Positions 24,009 through 32,642 of a stretch of DNA of 64,000 nt are shown piece by piece (the stretch's first letter is position 1; each line of letters begins with the position of its first letter). The DNA is from Hamadaea sp013361475 (GTDB lineage Bacteria > Actinomycetota > Actinomycetes > Mycobacteriales > Micromonosporaceae), in NCBI RefSeq assembly GCF_040654195.1, contig NZ_JBFAHM010000007.1:310001-374000 (forward strand), given 5' to 3'. The notes beneath the pieces were generated by a model. The model saw nothing but the letters and a program-made list of their open reading frames with translations, was not told the origin of the DNA and ran no database searches. Made by a program: the position numbers and the translations under genes.

Positions 24009-26165
24009 TCAGGCGCGGGCCGGTTCGCGGGAAGGGGCGGGCTGGGTGGGTGGAGGTGTGGCGGGGGTGTCGTGCTTGATGCCGAATCGGCGGTAGATCG
24101 CGCCCAGCGGACCGGGCGCCCACCAGTTCCACCGGCCGAGCAGCCGCATCGTCGCCGGCACCAGGATCATCCGGACGAGTGTCGCGTCGACGAGGATCGC
24201 GACCAGCATGCCGACGCCCATCATCTTCACGAACGCCATCTCGCCGGTGGCGAACCCGCCGACCACGATCGCCAGCAGCAGCGCGGCCGCGGTGATGATC
24301 CCGCCGGTGTGCTGTACGCCCCGCGCCACGGCCCGGGTGTTGTCGCCGGTGGCGTCCCACTCCTCCCGGATGCGGGAGAGCAGGAACACCTCGTAGTCCG
24401 TGGCCAGGCCGAACAGGATGACGAGGATGAGCACGAGGTTGGTGGGGTCGAGGAATCCCGTGCTGGTGAAGCCCATCGCCCCGGCCAGGTGACCCTCCTG
24501 GAAACCCCAGACGATGACGCCGAAGCTGGCCCCGATCGAGATCAGGTTCATCACGACCGCCTTGATCGGCAGCACCACCGAGCCGAACGCCAGGAACAGC
24601 AGCAGGAAGGTCGCGCCGGCCATGATCAGGGCCGCCCAGGGCAGCCGTTCACCGAGGCTGTCCAGCAGGTCGAGATCCATCGCGGCCCGCCCGGCGACCT
24701 GGGTCTGCGTACCCGACGGGGGTGGCAGGTCCCGCAGATCGCGAACGATGTCGCGGGTCGCCGCCTCGGACGGGTCGCCGTCGTAGTCGACGCTCAGCAG
24801 CGTCACGCCGTCCTTGGTGGCGACGAGGTCGGCGCCGGTCACCCCGTCGACCGCCCGAATCTGGTCCACATAGGAGGCCGAGGCGTCGCCCCTGACCAGC
24901 ACCTGGATCGGGTAGTCCGAGGTCGCCCCGGTGAAGCCCGAATCCAGGCGGTCGTTCACCGTGCGTACGGTCGAATCCGGGGGCAGCAGCCGCTCGTCGA
25001 ACCCGCCGAAGCTGATCCGCAGCGCCGGCAACGCGATGGTGATGAGGACCGCGGCCACGGCGACGGCGTACACCACCGGCCGCTTCATCACACTGTGCGC
25101 CAGCCGTCCCCAGGCGCCCCGCTCGTCACTCGCCGGCTCGGTCGCTGCTTTACGCGTACCAAAGGGGAGGCGAATGCGCCCCGCGTTGATCCGGGGACCG
25201 AGCAGGGCGAGGAACGCGGGCAGGACGGTCAGCGACGCGAGCATCGCGACGCCCACGGCCGCCATCCCCCCGAAGCCCATGGACCGCAGGAAGACCTGGG
25301 GGAACACAAGCAGGGACGAGAGCGCGAGCACGATCGTCAGACCCGAGACGAGCACCGTGCGCCCGGCGGTCTGGAGGGTACGCGTGATCGCCGCCGGAGT
25401 GTCGAGTCCGGCCGCCAGCTCCTCGCGGAACCGGCTGACGATGAACAGCGCGTAGTCGATCGCCATGCCGAGGCCGAGGATGGTGATGATGTTGATCGCG
25501 AAGACCGAGACGTCGGTGGCGTAAGTGATGAGCCGGACCGCGGCGAACGCGCCGAGGGTGGCGATCACCCCGACGATCAGCGGCGTGACCGCGGCGACCA
25601 GGCCGCGGAAGATGAACAGCAGCAACAGCAACAGGATCGGCATCGAGATCGTCTCGGCGAACGCGATGTCCTCACTGGTCTGCGAGTTGACCGACTTGAG
25701 GAACGCGATCGCCCCGCCCACCTCGGTCGTCACGCCCGGGACGTCGAGCGACGGGCGCAAATCGTCGTAGACCTCCCGCTTGGCGTCCTGATCGTCGCCG
25801 TGCAGGCGAATCGCCGCGTAGGTGGAGCGGCCGTCGGTCGAGGTCATCCGATTCGGGTCCCAGAGGACCTCGGACACCTCGGGGTTGCCCTTCAGGGTGG
25901 TCAGCGTGCTCGTGACCGCGGCGGAGTAGTCCGAGATCTGCTTGCCGTCGGGCGCGGTGTAGAGCGCGATCAGATCGATGCTCTGGTCACCGAAGATTTC
26001 CTTGATCTTCACGGTCGCCTGGTAGGACTCGCTGGCCCGGTTCTCAAAGCCCCCGCCGGTGAGCTTGCCGAACACCCCGGTGCCCCAAACCGCGCTGACG
26101 ATCACCACGCCGAGCGCCACGAGCAGGACAGGCCAGCGGAACCGCTGGATCACCCTTCCCCACAT
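24009..26165 (-). CDS. MMPL-family RND transporter
   Basis: A 718-residue membrane exporter of the MmpL/hydrophobe RND family, proton-driven. It has two homologous halves: a short N-terminal helix (RWPVLLVALGVVIVSAVWG), an extracytoplasmic loop (about 40-180), then five or six helices including SMPILLLLLLFIFRGLVAAV and GLGMAIDYALFIVSRFREEL with the conserved Asp-Tyr pair; the second half repeats this with FGLATDYEVFLLSRIREEW. It is divergent from a TetR gene, which likely represses it. The cargo is unknown; relatives move lipids, siderophores, antibiotics or pigments. Confidence 0.9.
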   Translation of the reverse strand: MWGRVIQRFRWPVLLVALGVVIVSAVWGTGVFGKLTGGGFENRASESYQATVKIKEIFGDQSIDLIALYTAPDGKQISDYSAAVTSTLTTLKGNPEVSEVLWDPNRMTSTDGRSTYAAIRLHGDDQDAKREVYDDLRPSLDVPGVTTEVGGAIAFLKSVNSQTSEDIAFAETISMPILLLLLLFIFRGLVAAVTPLIVGVIATLGAFAAVRLITYATDVSVFAINIITILGLGMAIDYALFIVSRFREELAAGLDTPAAITRTLQTAGRTVLVSGLTIVLALSSLLVFPQVFLRSMGFGGMAAVGVAMLASLTVLPAFLALLGPRINAGRIRLPFGTRKAATEPASDERGAWGRLAHSVMKRPVVYAVAVAAVLITIALPALRISFGGFDERLLPPDSTVRTVNDRLDSGFTGATSDYPIQVLVRGDASASYVDQIRAVDGVTGADLVATKDGVTLLSVDYDGDPSEAATRDIVRDLRDLPPPSGTQTQVAGRAAMDLDLLDSLGERLPWAALIMAGATFLLLFLAFGSVVLPIKAVVMNLISIGASFGVIVWGFQEGHLAGAMGFTSTGFLDPTNLVLILVILFGLATDYEVFLLSRIREEWDATGDNTRAVARGVQHTGGIITAAALLLAIVVGGFATGEMAFVKMMGVGMLVAILVDATLVRMILVPATMRLLGRWNWWAPGPLGAIYRRFGIKHDTPATPPPTQPAPSREPARA

Positions 26166-26220
26166 CGCGTACCTCCCCCTTCGCCTCAGCTTGCGTTAAG
26201 CTGTGAGCGCTGCTTATTAG

Positions 26221-26255
26221 AGTTAACGCCGTTTACTTTGCCAACGCCGTTAACT
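26221..26255. promoter_or_regulatory. Putative TetR operator
   Basis: AGTTAACG (26221-26228) and its complement CGTTAACT (26248-26255) form an inverted repeat, with the nonamer AACGCCGTT also repeated directly inside (26225-26233 and 26244-26252). It lies in the 114-nt gap between the divergent MMPL and TetR genes, an AT-rich patch in a GC-rich surrounding, fitting one operator for both. Confidence 0.55.
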
Positions 26256-26279
26256 CGTGTCAAGGAGAACGGGTGTCAG

Positions 26280-26966
26280 ATGGCGACGAACCGCCGGGAA
26301 CGACAACGGGAAGCCACGAAGCAGGAGATCCGCGACGCCGCGCGGGCCCAGCTCACGGCGGGCGGCCCGGCGTCGATCTCGCTGCGCGCGATCGCGCGTG
26401 ACATGGGTCTCACCGCCGCCGCGCTCTACCGCTACTACGACAGCCTGGACGCGCTCGTCGAAGACCTTTGCGCCGACCGCTACGACGCGCTCACCGCCGA
26501 GGTCCTGGCCGCCCGGGACAACGGGGCCACCCCCCTCGACCAGCTACGCGAGGCGTGTCGCGTCTACCGCCGATGGGCCCTGCGCAATCCCCACGAGTAC
26601 GCCTTGATCTGCGGCGAACCCGTCATCGACACGATGCACGACCACGTCGAGTCCACGCCGAAGGGCGACGCCGCGATGCGGTTCACCCTGGCCTTCCTCG
26701 AACCGTTCACCGCCGTCTGGCACGCCCGGACCACACCGCCGCAACCGCTCGTGCCCGGGGTGGCCGAGGCGCTCAGCGGGCCGAACGTCGAGGCTTTGCG
26801 CCAGGCACTGCCGATGGAAGGCGTGGCGTTCTTCCTCATCGGCTGGACCCGGCTCGCCGGCGCGATCACCATGGAGATCTTCGGCCACCTCCGCTGGGCG
26901 ACCGACGACCCGGAGCCGCTGTTCGAGCAGAACCTCGACGACATGCTCCGCCAACTCACGATGTGA
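26280..26966 (+). CDS. TetR-family regulator with WHG-type C-terminal domain
   Basis: A 228-residue repressor. HTH at about residues 11-55: KQEIRDAARAQLTAGGPASI, LRAIARDMGLTAAALYRYYDS. The C-terminal domain starts LREACRVYRRWALRNPHEYALICGEPV, the TetR_C/WHG pattern with His-Glu-Tyr. ATG chosen with AAGGAG upstream (12-nt spacing); a much longer in-frame reading begins inside the antisense of the MMPL gene and is not a gene. It probably represses the divergent exporter gene. Confidence 0.9.
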   Translation: MATNRRERQREATKQEIRDAARAQLTAGGPASISLRAIARDMGLTAAALYRYYDSLDALVEDLCADRYDALTAEVLAARDNGATPLDQLREACRVYRRWALRNPHEYALICGEPVIDTMHDHVESTPKGDAAMRFTLAFLEPFTAVWHARTTPPQPLVPGVAEALSGPNVEALRQALPMEGVAFFLIGWTRLAGAITMEIFGHLRWATDDPEPLFEQNLDDMLRQLTM

Positions 26967-26968
26967 GC

Positions 26969-27122
26969 CCGCGCCCGCGCGCCCGTGCGCCCGCGCGCCC
27001 GCGCGCCTGCGCGCCAAGATCATCGCGTTATCCCGGGATAACGCGGCCTTGGCCGCCCCGAAAGGGGACGTTATCCCGCATAACGCGGCCGACCCGCGGA
27101 CGGGGAGCCGACCCGCGGACGG
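26969..27122. repeat. GC-only simple repeat, palindromes and 19-bp direct repeat
   Basis: This gap between convergent TetR and namH genes starts with about 45 nt made only of G/C and T in a CGCCCGCG-like pattern. It continues with the perfect 22-nt palindrome CGCGTTATCCC-GGGATAACGCG (27024-27045), then a second hairpin GTTAT-CCCGC-ATAAC (27070-27084), and ends with GCCGACCCGCGGACGG repeated at 27088 and 27107. GATCATCGCGTTA at 27018-27030 resembles a family A end (GATCATCGCGTCA). A terminator role is likely for at least one hairpin. Confidence 0.65.
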
Positions 27123-27169
27123 TGCCCGACGGGAGCGACGGTCTGCACCCCGGCGGACCTGGGAAATGA

Positions 27170-28738
27170 TTATTCGGCGCGCACAGAGCGAATCTCGTGG
27201 CCCACGCTGGTGAGGCACTTGCCGCTGGCGAGGTTGAACTTCCAGCCGTGGAGCTGGCAGGTCAGGACGTCGCCCTCGACGATGCCGAACCGGGTGAGGT
27301 CGGCCTTGAGGTGCGGGCAGCGGCGCTGGAACTGCCAGCCGTTCATGACGATGTCCTCGGCGTCCGGGCGCTGCGACTCGTACCAGCCTTCGGCGTACTG
27401 GAGGCGCTCCTCGGAGAGGCACTTGAAGAAGGCGTAGACGAACTCGTTGTACTGCCCGATCCGCGCGGCCGAGAATCGGCAGGACAGGAACAGCGAATTC
27501 ACCCAGTCACCCTCGTCGATGTGCAGCAGGTGCTCGATCAGCCGCCGCTCGGTCTTGAACCGGTAGCGGACCTTCTCGTCGGCGGCCGGACGGACCTCTT
27601 TGCCCGGGAAGTCGACGACGATCGACTCGATGACCTCGCCGGCCGGGTCGGTCAGATCGAAGCGGACCGGCCCGCCGACGCCCTTGGCCAGGTAGACGGA
27701 TTCGTCGAGGAGCGGCTCGATGCGCGCCTTCATCCCGGCGAGCACGTCGATCTCGGGATGCGACCAGCTCGCCTTCTCCCGCTCGATGACGACCCGCTGC
27801 CGGTCCCGGTACGCCTTGAGGTGCGTCTCCTTCTGCTCGAAGAACTCGTCCAGGTCGTCGACGGGGTGGGTGGTCGAGCACGTCTCGGTCGTCAGCTCGC
27901 TCACCGAACCGGGGAGGAGGACGACGCCGTTCGTGCCGCCGACCTTGGCGTACTCCCGCATGAACACGGATTGGTCGGGGAAGATGTTCCCCTCGTCGCC
28001 GGCTGAGCCACCGGTCCCGCCTGCGGCGGGCAAGTCGTTGAACTGCCAGAGTTCGTCGTCGAGGAAGCACGGCGGGCCGGCGATCGGGAAGACCCAGTCG
28101 GCCTTGAGATCGGCGATGTACCGCCAAGTGCGGTCGAACTGACGATCCCGCTTCTGCTTGCCGAACGCCGTCTTCGCCGCCTGCGGCAGCTCGTAGACCA
28201 TCGGGTACCAGATGGCGCCGGAGAACTGCAGCATGTGCGCGTGGACGTGACCCAACTCCGCGAAGCGCGTGAGGTCGGTGGGACGGGCGTCGTTCTGGTT
28301 GAGCACGCGTACGCCATCGTACTCGACCCACAGCGAGGAGTCCCCGATCGGGCCGTCGGTCGGCGAGATCAGCGCCTGGATCATCACCTTCAACCCGCCG
28401 TCGAGTTCGTGCACCTCGTCGGACTTGGTCTTCAGGAAACTGGTGAAGCCGAGATCGCGCAGCTCGTCCTCGAGCTGACTGGTCGGGTACTCCGGCAGCA
28501 GCACCGTCGCGGACTTGCTGACGAACCGCTTGAGGTGCGCCGCGTCGAAGTGGTCGCGGTGCAGGTGCGAGACGTAGAGGTAGTCGCAGTCGCCCAGCGA
28601 CTCCCAGTCGAGCTGGGAGTTGTCGGGGAACGGGAACCACGACGCGAAGTACGCCGGGTTCACCCACGGATCACACAGGATGCTGCCCGCCGCCGTGTCG
28701 ATCCGCATACTCGCGTGCCCCGTGCCCGTGATCCGCAC
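27170..28738 (-). CDS. namH: UDP-MurNAc hydroxylase-like MBL-fold/Rieske protein
   Basis: A 522-residue fusion of a metallo-beta-lactamase-like domain and a C-terminal Rieske 2Fe-2S domain, the CMP-Neu5Ac hydroxylase architecture. The MBL metal motif is SHLHRDHFD (His58, His60, Asp62, His63). The Rieske ligands are Cys474/His476 in RRCPHLKADL and Cys494/His497 in LTCQLHGWKFN. In mycobacteria NamH (Rv3818, about 516 residues) turns N-acetyl- into N-glycolylmuramic acid, and Micromonosporaceae walls carry that sugar, so the assignment is strong by family and biology. GTG start with GGAG 9 nt upstream. Monocistronic. Confidence 0.82.
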   Translation of the reverse strand: MRITGTGHASMRIDTAAGSILCDPWVNPAYFASWFPFPDNSQLDWESLGDCDYLYVSHLHRDHFDAAHLKRFVSKSATVLLPEYPTSQLEDELRDLGFTSFLKTKSDEVHELDGGLKVMIQALISPTDGPIGDSSLWVEYDGVRVLNQNDARPTDLTRFAELGHVHAHMLQFSGAIWYPMVYELPQAAKTAFGKQKRDRQFDRTWRYIADLKADWVFPIAGPPCFLDDELWQFNDLPAAGGTGGSAGDEGNIFPDQSVFMREYAKVGGTNGVVLLPGSVSELTTETCSTTHPVDDLDEFFEQKETHLKAYRDRQRVVIEREKASWSHPEIDVLAGMKARIEPLLDESVYLAKGVGGPVRFDLTDPAGEVIESIVVDFPGKEVRPAADEKVRYRFKTERRLIEHLLHIDEGDWVNSLFLSCRFSAARIGQYNEFVYAFFKCLSEERLQYAEGWYESQRPDAEDIVMNGWQFQRRCPHLKADLTRFGIVEGDVLTCQLHGWKFNLASGKCLTSVGHEIRSVRAE

Positions 28739-28869
28739 CGGTCCCGTCTCCCTCAGCTCGCCGCGTCCGCGTCCCGGCAGGCCGCCGGGCGTTATCCCCG
28801 CCCCGAGGCTACCGGACGCGTGGAGCATGCCAGACTAAGCACGTCAGCTTCGCCTGGAAGGACCGAACA

Positions 28870-29088
28870 GTGGCTGGAACCGAACCGGTGACCTCCCCCG
28901 ATCAGCACAAGCCCACGCCGGTCAAGGCCGCCCGGATCGCGGGCGTGCTCTCGATCATCGCCCTGCTGCTGATGACGCTCGGCAACCACGAGGGCCGGGT
29001 CGAGGACGTCTTCCTCGTCACCTTCGCCGGGATCATCGCGGCGCTGATCATCATCGACGCCGTGCTGCGGCGGAACGGGCTTCGCTGA
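28870..29088 (+). CDS. DUF2631 small membrane protein
   Basis: A 72-residue protein with a polar N-terminus (GTEPVTSPDQHKPTPVKAAR) and two membrane helices (IAGVLSIIALLLMTLG and VFLVTFAGIIAALIIIDAVL) separated by NHEGRVED, which is the conserved DUF2631 segment. GTG start with GAAGGA 7 nt upstream. In mycobacteria a DUF2631 gene also lies in the dxr-to-pyrH neighbourhood (Rv2876). Function unknown. Confidence 0.8.
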   Translation: MAGTEPVTSPDQHKPTPVKAARIAGVLSIIALLLMTLGNHEGRVEDVFLVTFAGIIAALIIIDAVLRRNGLR

Positions 29089-29107
29089 GCCCCGCGCTCT
29101 CTCTGGC

Positions 29108-29182
29108 GTGATCATCGCGTCAGGCATGCTGTTTACTCGGGCATTTCGCCGCGCGAAACAGCATGGGTGACGCGATGATCAC
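29108..29182. repeat. Family A inverted repeat
   Basis: 27-nt arms (29108-29134 and 29156-29182) with two mismatches, starting GTGATCATCGCGTCA and ending in CATGCTGTTT, around the 21-nt core ACTCGGGCATTTCGCCGCGC(G). The inner TTTCG/CGAAA adds a nested hairpin. It lies between convergent DUF2631 and DivIVA-repeat genes. Confidence 0.92.
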
Positions 29183-29242
29183 CCCCGAAACGCAAGAGTC
29201 GCCGCGTCCCGAAGGGGCGCGGCGACTTCTGCGTAGAGCGGG

Positions 29243-30241
29243 CTAGCGCCGCCGGACGATGTCGCGTACTTCCCGCAACGCGGCGTCGACCTCGGCCTCG
29301 TAATAGCCGCCCGGCACCAGGCTGAACTGGGCCGGATCGAGTTCGTTGTCCCCGATGGGCGCGCCTGGCTGCCCGGCGAGCGCCCCGATGACGCCCTCGA
29401 AGAGCCGGTCGACCTGGGTGGGGTCGTAGCCGCTGCCGAACCGGCGCAGCTGGAAGGTCCGCCGCATCTGGTCGACCCGCTGGACGTCGGCCGCACCCGG
29501 GCCGTTCATCGCGGCCGCGGCCGGGCTGGTGAAGCCACCGCCCTGCGGAGCACCCCCGTACGCCGGCGGCGGCGTGACCGGAGCACCGTAAGTGTTCCCG
29601 GCCGGCGGAGCGGGCCGCTCGAACTCCGGACCCGGCCCGTAGCTGTCCCGCGACGGCGGAGGCGGCGCCTGGAAGCCCTGCGGCGCCTGCGGACGGTCGA
29701 AACCGCCGGGCGGCGCGGCCGGCGGGCGCTCGAAGGATCCCGGCGGCGGCGGCGACGGCGGCATCCGCATCTCGGTGGTCATGTCGGCCTTGCCGTGGCG
29801 GCCCGGATCGAACCCGGCCCCACCGCCGACCCCGACGGGACCCCCGTCGTAACCGCCGAAAGCCGGCTCCGGCTCGAATCGCTGCGGCTGCGGGACCGGA
29901 CGCGACGGCAGCGGCGGCTGCTGCGGCCCGCCGACCGGCGGAACCGGACCGGGACGCTCGGTCGCCCGCAGCGCCTCGCCCCGGCCGGGCCCCTTGGCCC
30001 GCTCCTCGAGCTCGGCCAGCTGCCGCTCGACCCGGTCCAGGTGCAGGTCGACCTGCCACTCGTCATAGCCGCCGAAGCGTACGCGGAACACGACGTCGTG
30101 GACCTCCTGCGAGGTGACGTGCGCGCCCGGGGCCCCGTTCAGCGTGGCCTCCACCCGGTCGAGGAAGGTGTCGACCTCGTCGACCTTGTAACCCCGCCGT
30201 ACGGCCCGACGCCTGAAACGCTGGCCACCCTGTCCGCTCAT
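29243..30241 (-). CDS. DivIVA-repeat protein with Pro/Gly-rich linker
   Basis: A 332-residue cytoplasmic protein carrying four short DivIVA-type repeats of the form GY-x4-VD-x2-L-x2-V: at about residues 17-30 (RGYKVDEVDTFLDRV), 58-71 (GGYDEWQVDLHLDRV), 271-284 (SGYDPTQVDRLFEGV) and 312-325 (GGYYEAEVDAALREV). Between pairs lies a disordered Pro/Gly/Phe-rich linker of about 180 residues. These repeats (TIGR03544-type) occur in actinobacterial proteins thought to sense or follow the polar growth machinery. Its ATG overlaps the rlmN stop (ATGA). Role inferred only by family. Confidence 0.78.
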   Translation of the reverse strand: MSGQGGQRFRRRAVRRGYKVDEVDTFLDRVEATLNGAPGAHVTSQEVHDVVFRVRFGGYDEWQVDLHLDRVERQLAELEERAKGPGRGEALRATERPGPVPPVGGPQQPPLPSRPVPQPQRFEPEPAFGGYDGGPVGVGGGAGFDPGRHGKADMTTEMRMPPSPPPPGSFERPPAAPPGGFDRPQAPQGFQAPPPPSRDSYGPGPEFERPAPPAGNTYGAPVTPPPAYGGAPQGGGFTSPAAAAMNGPGAADVQRVDQMRRTFQLRRFGSGYDPTQVDRLFEGVIGALAGQPGAPIGDNELDPAQFSLVPGGYYEAEVDAALREVRDIVRRR

Positions 30242-31398
30242 GCCGACTCCTCGCTAGCCGCCAACTGTCCACACGCTCCGTCGATCTCGCGCCCCCGCGT
30301 ATCACGCACAGTAGTCGGGACTCCGGCCGCGCGCAGCCGCCGGACGAACTCCCGTTCCACGGGCTTGGGGCTCGCGTCCCATTTACTGCCCGGCGTGGGG
30401 TTGAGCGGGATCAGGTTCACATGGGCCAGCCGCCCCGCGAGCAGCTTGCCCAGCAGGTCCGCGCGCCAGGGATGATCGTTGACGTCCCGGATCATCGCGT
30501 ACTCGATGGAGACCCGGCGCCCCGTCTTCGCTGCGTAAGCCCACGCCGCATCGAGCACTTCGGCTACCTTCCAGCGCTGGTTGACCGGCACGAGTTCATC
30601 GCGAAGCTCATCATCGGGCGCGTGCAGCGACAGCGCAAGAGTGACGGAGAGGTCCTCCTCGGCCAACTTCCGCATCGCGGGGACCAGGCCGACGGTGGAG
30701 ACGGTGATGTGCCGCTGGGACAGGCCGAGGCCCTCCGGCGCCGGGCTCGTCAGGCGGCGGACCGCCTCGATGACCCGGGGATAGTTGGCCAGCGGCTCGC
30801 CCATGCCCATGAAGACGACATGGCTTAGCCGGTTGGGGCTGCCGGGTACGCCGCCCGAAGCGGCCACTCCGGCCAGGTAGACCACCTGGTCGACGATTTC
30901 GGCGATGGACAGGTTGCGGGTGAGCCCGGCCTGCCCGGTCGCGCAGAACGGGCAGGCCATGCCGCAGCCCGCCTGGCTGGAGATGCAGACGGTGACCCGG
31001 TCCGGATAGCCCATCAGGACGCTCTCGACCAGGGAACCGTCGTGTAGCCGCCACAGCGCTTTCCGGGTCGCGCCGTCGTCGCACTGCAATTCGCGTACGG
31101 GGGTGAGGAGCTGAGGCAGCAGATCGCCCGCGAGCCGATCGCGGGCGGTCAGCGGGATGTCGGTCATCCGGGCCGGGTCCCGCTCGAGTCTCGCGAAGTA
31201 GTGCGTCGACAGCTGGGCGGCTCGGAACTCCTTCTCCCCCAGGGCGGCGACGGCCACCCGCCGGGCGGGCAGGTCCAGGTCGGCGAGGTGACGCGGCGGC
31301 AGCTTGGCGCGATGCCGCGCCGTGGCCGCCGGTTCGCTCGCGCCCCGCTCCAGCACTATCGGCTTGCGGTCGACGGAGAGCAGCGGCAGTTCAGTCAT
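30238..31398 (-). CDS. rlmN: 23S rRNA (A2503-C2)/tRNA (A37-C2) methyltransferase
   Basis: Radical SAM methyltransferase, 386 residues. The 4Fe-4S motif is CGMACPFC (Cys-x3-Cys-x2-Cys), the methyl-carrying Cys is in RDTRGREIDGACGQLA, and the SAM region is VVFMGMGEPLANY. The N-terminal accessory domain RVAVAALGEKEFRAAQLSTHYF is typical. ATG chosen (MTELPLLSVDR); upstream in-frame residues look non-coding. Its stop overlaps the DivIVA-repeat gene start, which is downstream in the same transcript. Confidence 0.96.
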   Translation of the reverse strand: MTELPLLSVDRKPIVLERGASEPAATARHRAKLPPRHLADLDLPARRVAVAALGEKEFRAAQLSTHYFARLERDPARMTDIPLTARDRLAGDLLPQLLTPVRELQCDDGATRKALWRLHDGSLVESVLMGYPDRVTVCISSQAGCGMACPFCATGQAGLTRNLSIAEIVDQVVYLAGVAASGGVPGSPNRLSHVVFMGMGEPLANYPRVIEAVRRLTSPAPEGLGLSQRHITVSTVGLVPAMRKLAEEDLSVTLALSLHAPDDELRDELVPVNQRWKVAEVLDAAWAYAAKTGRRVSIEYAMIRDVNDHPWRADLLGKLLAGRLAHVNLIPLNPTPGSKWDASPKPVEREFVRRLRAAGVPTTVRDTRGREIDGACGQLAASEESA

Positions 31399-31466
31399 GG
31401 TCGTTCCAGTGTCCCACGCCGGAACCAGCGTCCGTGGCCTCGGTGGCGTCACTCACCACAGACTCT

Positions 31467-32642
31467 TCAGGAGGTGGGAGCCAGGATCGAGAACAACAGG
31501 TAGGCCGCGGGCAGCGCGAACAAGATCGAGTCCAGCCGGTCCATGAGGCCGCCGTGACCGGGCAGCAGGTTGCTCATGTCCTTGATCCCGAGATCCCGCT
31601 TGAGCAGCGACTCCGCCAGATCGCCCAGCACACAGGCCACCGCGACGACCGCCCCGAACACCGCGCCCCACCAGGGCGCCACGTCCAAGGTCAGCCAGAC
31701 CAGCACGGCCGAGCCGGCCGCGGCCCAGACGATGGACCCGCCGAACCCCTCCCAGCTCTTCTTCGGGCTGATGGTGGGGGCCATCGGATGCTTGCCGAAC
31801 AGGACGCCGCTCACGAAACCGCCCGTGTCCGACAGGATCACCGCGGCGAGCGTGCACAGGATGCGCCACTGGCCGTCGTCGGCGGTGGTCATCGGCACCG
31901 CGAAGCCCAGCAGGAACGGGACGTAGACCATGATCAGGGCGGAGGCCCCGATGTCGCGCTGATAGTTCGCCGGCCCGTCGGCCAGCCGCCACACGAAGAC
32001 CGCCAGCACGGTGATCAGCAGGCCCAGGCTCAGCGCCTCCAGGCCGCGGAACCAGGTCAGGCTCAGCATGACCGCGCCGCCGACCATCAACGGGATCAGC
32101 GGCGGGTTCGCGCCGGTCGGGCGGATCGCCCGGACCAGCTCCCAGATGCCGATCGAGCTCGCGGCGATCAGGATCAGCAGGAACCACGGCTGCCGCGCGT
32201 AGAACAGCACGCCCAGCACCGTCCCGGCCAGGGCGATCCCGACCGCGATCGACACCGGCACGTTGCGGCCGGCGGACCGGCGGCGGCGTCCGCGCCGGCC
32301 GGGCGTCGACTCGGGCTCGGACTCCGCGGCGCTCGTCGTCTCCGACTCAGTGGTACGCACAACGTCCGGCTCGGTGACGCGAGCCGGTTCCGAGGCCGCA
32401 CTGATCCGCGAAGTCTCACTGGTCCGCCTGACTTCGCCGGTACGCGGAGCTTCGCTGGTACGCGGAGCTTCGCTGGTACGCGGCGCACGGCGCTCACGCG
32501 GCGGCGGTTCGGCGGCCGCGGCTGGGGTGTCGTCGGAGCGCTCGAAGAAGCCGCCCGCCGAGTCGTCCTCGCCGAGGCCGCGCAGCCGGGCGTACGCGTT
32601 GGCGCCGGCGCCCCAGCCGGGGTCCGTCCCGTCGTCGCTCAT
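31467..32642 (-). CDS. cdsA: Phosphatidate cytidylyltransferase with repeat-rich N-terminus
   Basis: Makes CDP-diacylglycerol for phospholipid synthesis. The 391 residues comprise a low-complexity cytoplasmic extension of about 125 residues holding tandem APRTSE units (APRTSEAPRTSEAPRTGE), then about eight membrane helices and the signature SLLKRDLGIKDMSNLLPGHGG followed by MDRLDS. The extension is much longer than in E. coli CdsA, but actinobacterial CdsA proteins commonly have one. The start overlaps the frr stop by 4 nt. Confidence 0.94.
   Translation of the reverse strand: MSDDGTDPGWGAGANAYARLRGLGEDDSAGGFFERSDDTPAAAAEPPPRERRAPRTSEAPRTSEAPRTGEVRRTSETSRISAASEPARVTEPDVVRTTESETTSAAESEPESTPGRRGRRRRSAGRNVPVSIAVGIALAGTVLGVLFYARQPWFLLILIAASSIGIWELVRAIRPTGANPPLIPLMVGGAVMLSLTWFRGLEALSLGLLITVLAVFVWRLADGPANYQRDIGASALIMVYVPFLLGFAVPMTTADDGQWRILCTLAAVILSDTGGFVSGVLFGKHPMAPTISPKKSWEGFGGSIVWAAAGSAVLVWLTLDVAPWWGAVFGAVVAVACVLGDLAESLLKRDLGIKDMSNLLPGHGGLMDRLDSILFALPAAYLLFSILAPTS

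Noticed and set aside
23952..26966. 1004-codon plus-strand open frame
   Set aside because: Its first about 775 codons are antisense to the well-supported MMPL gene and have Arg/Gly/Asp-rich composition; only the last 228 codons, the TetR regulator, are real.
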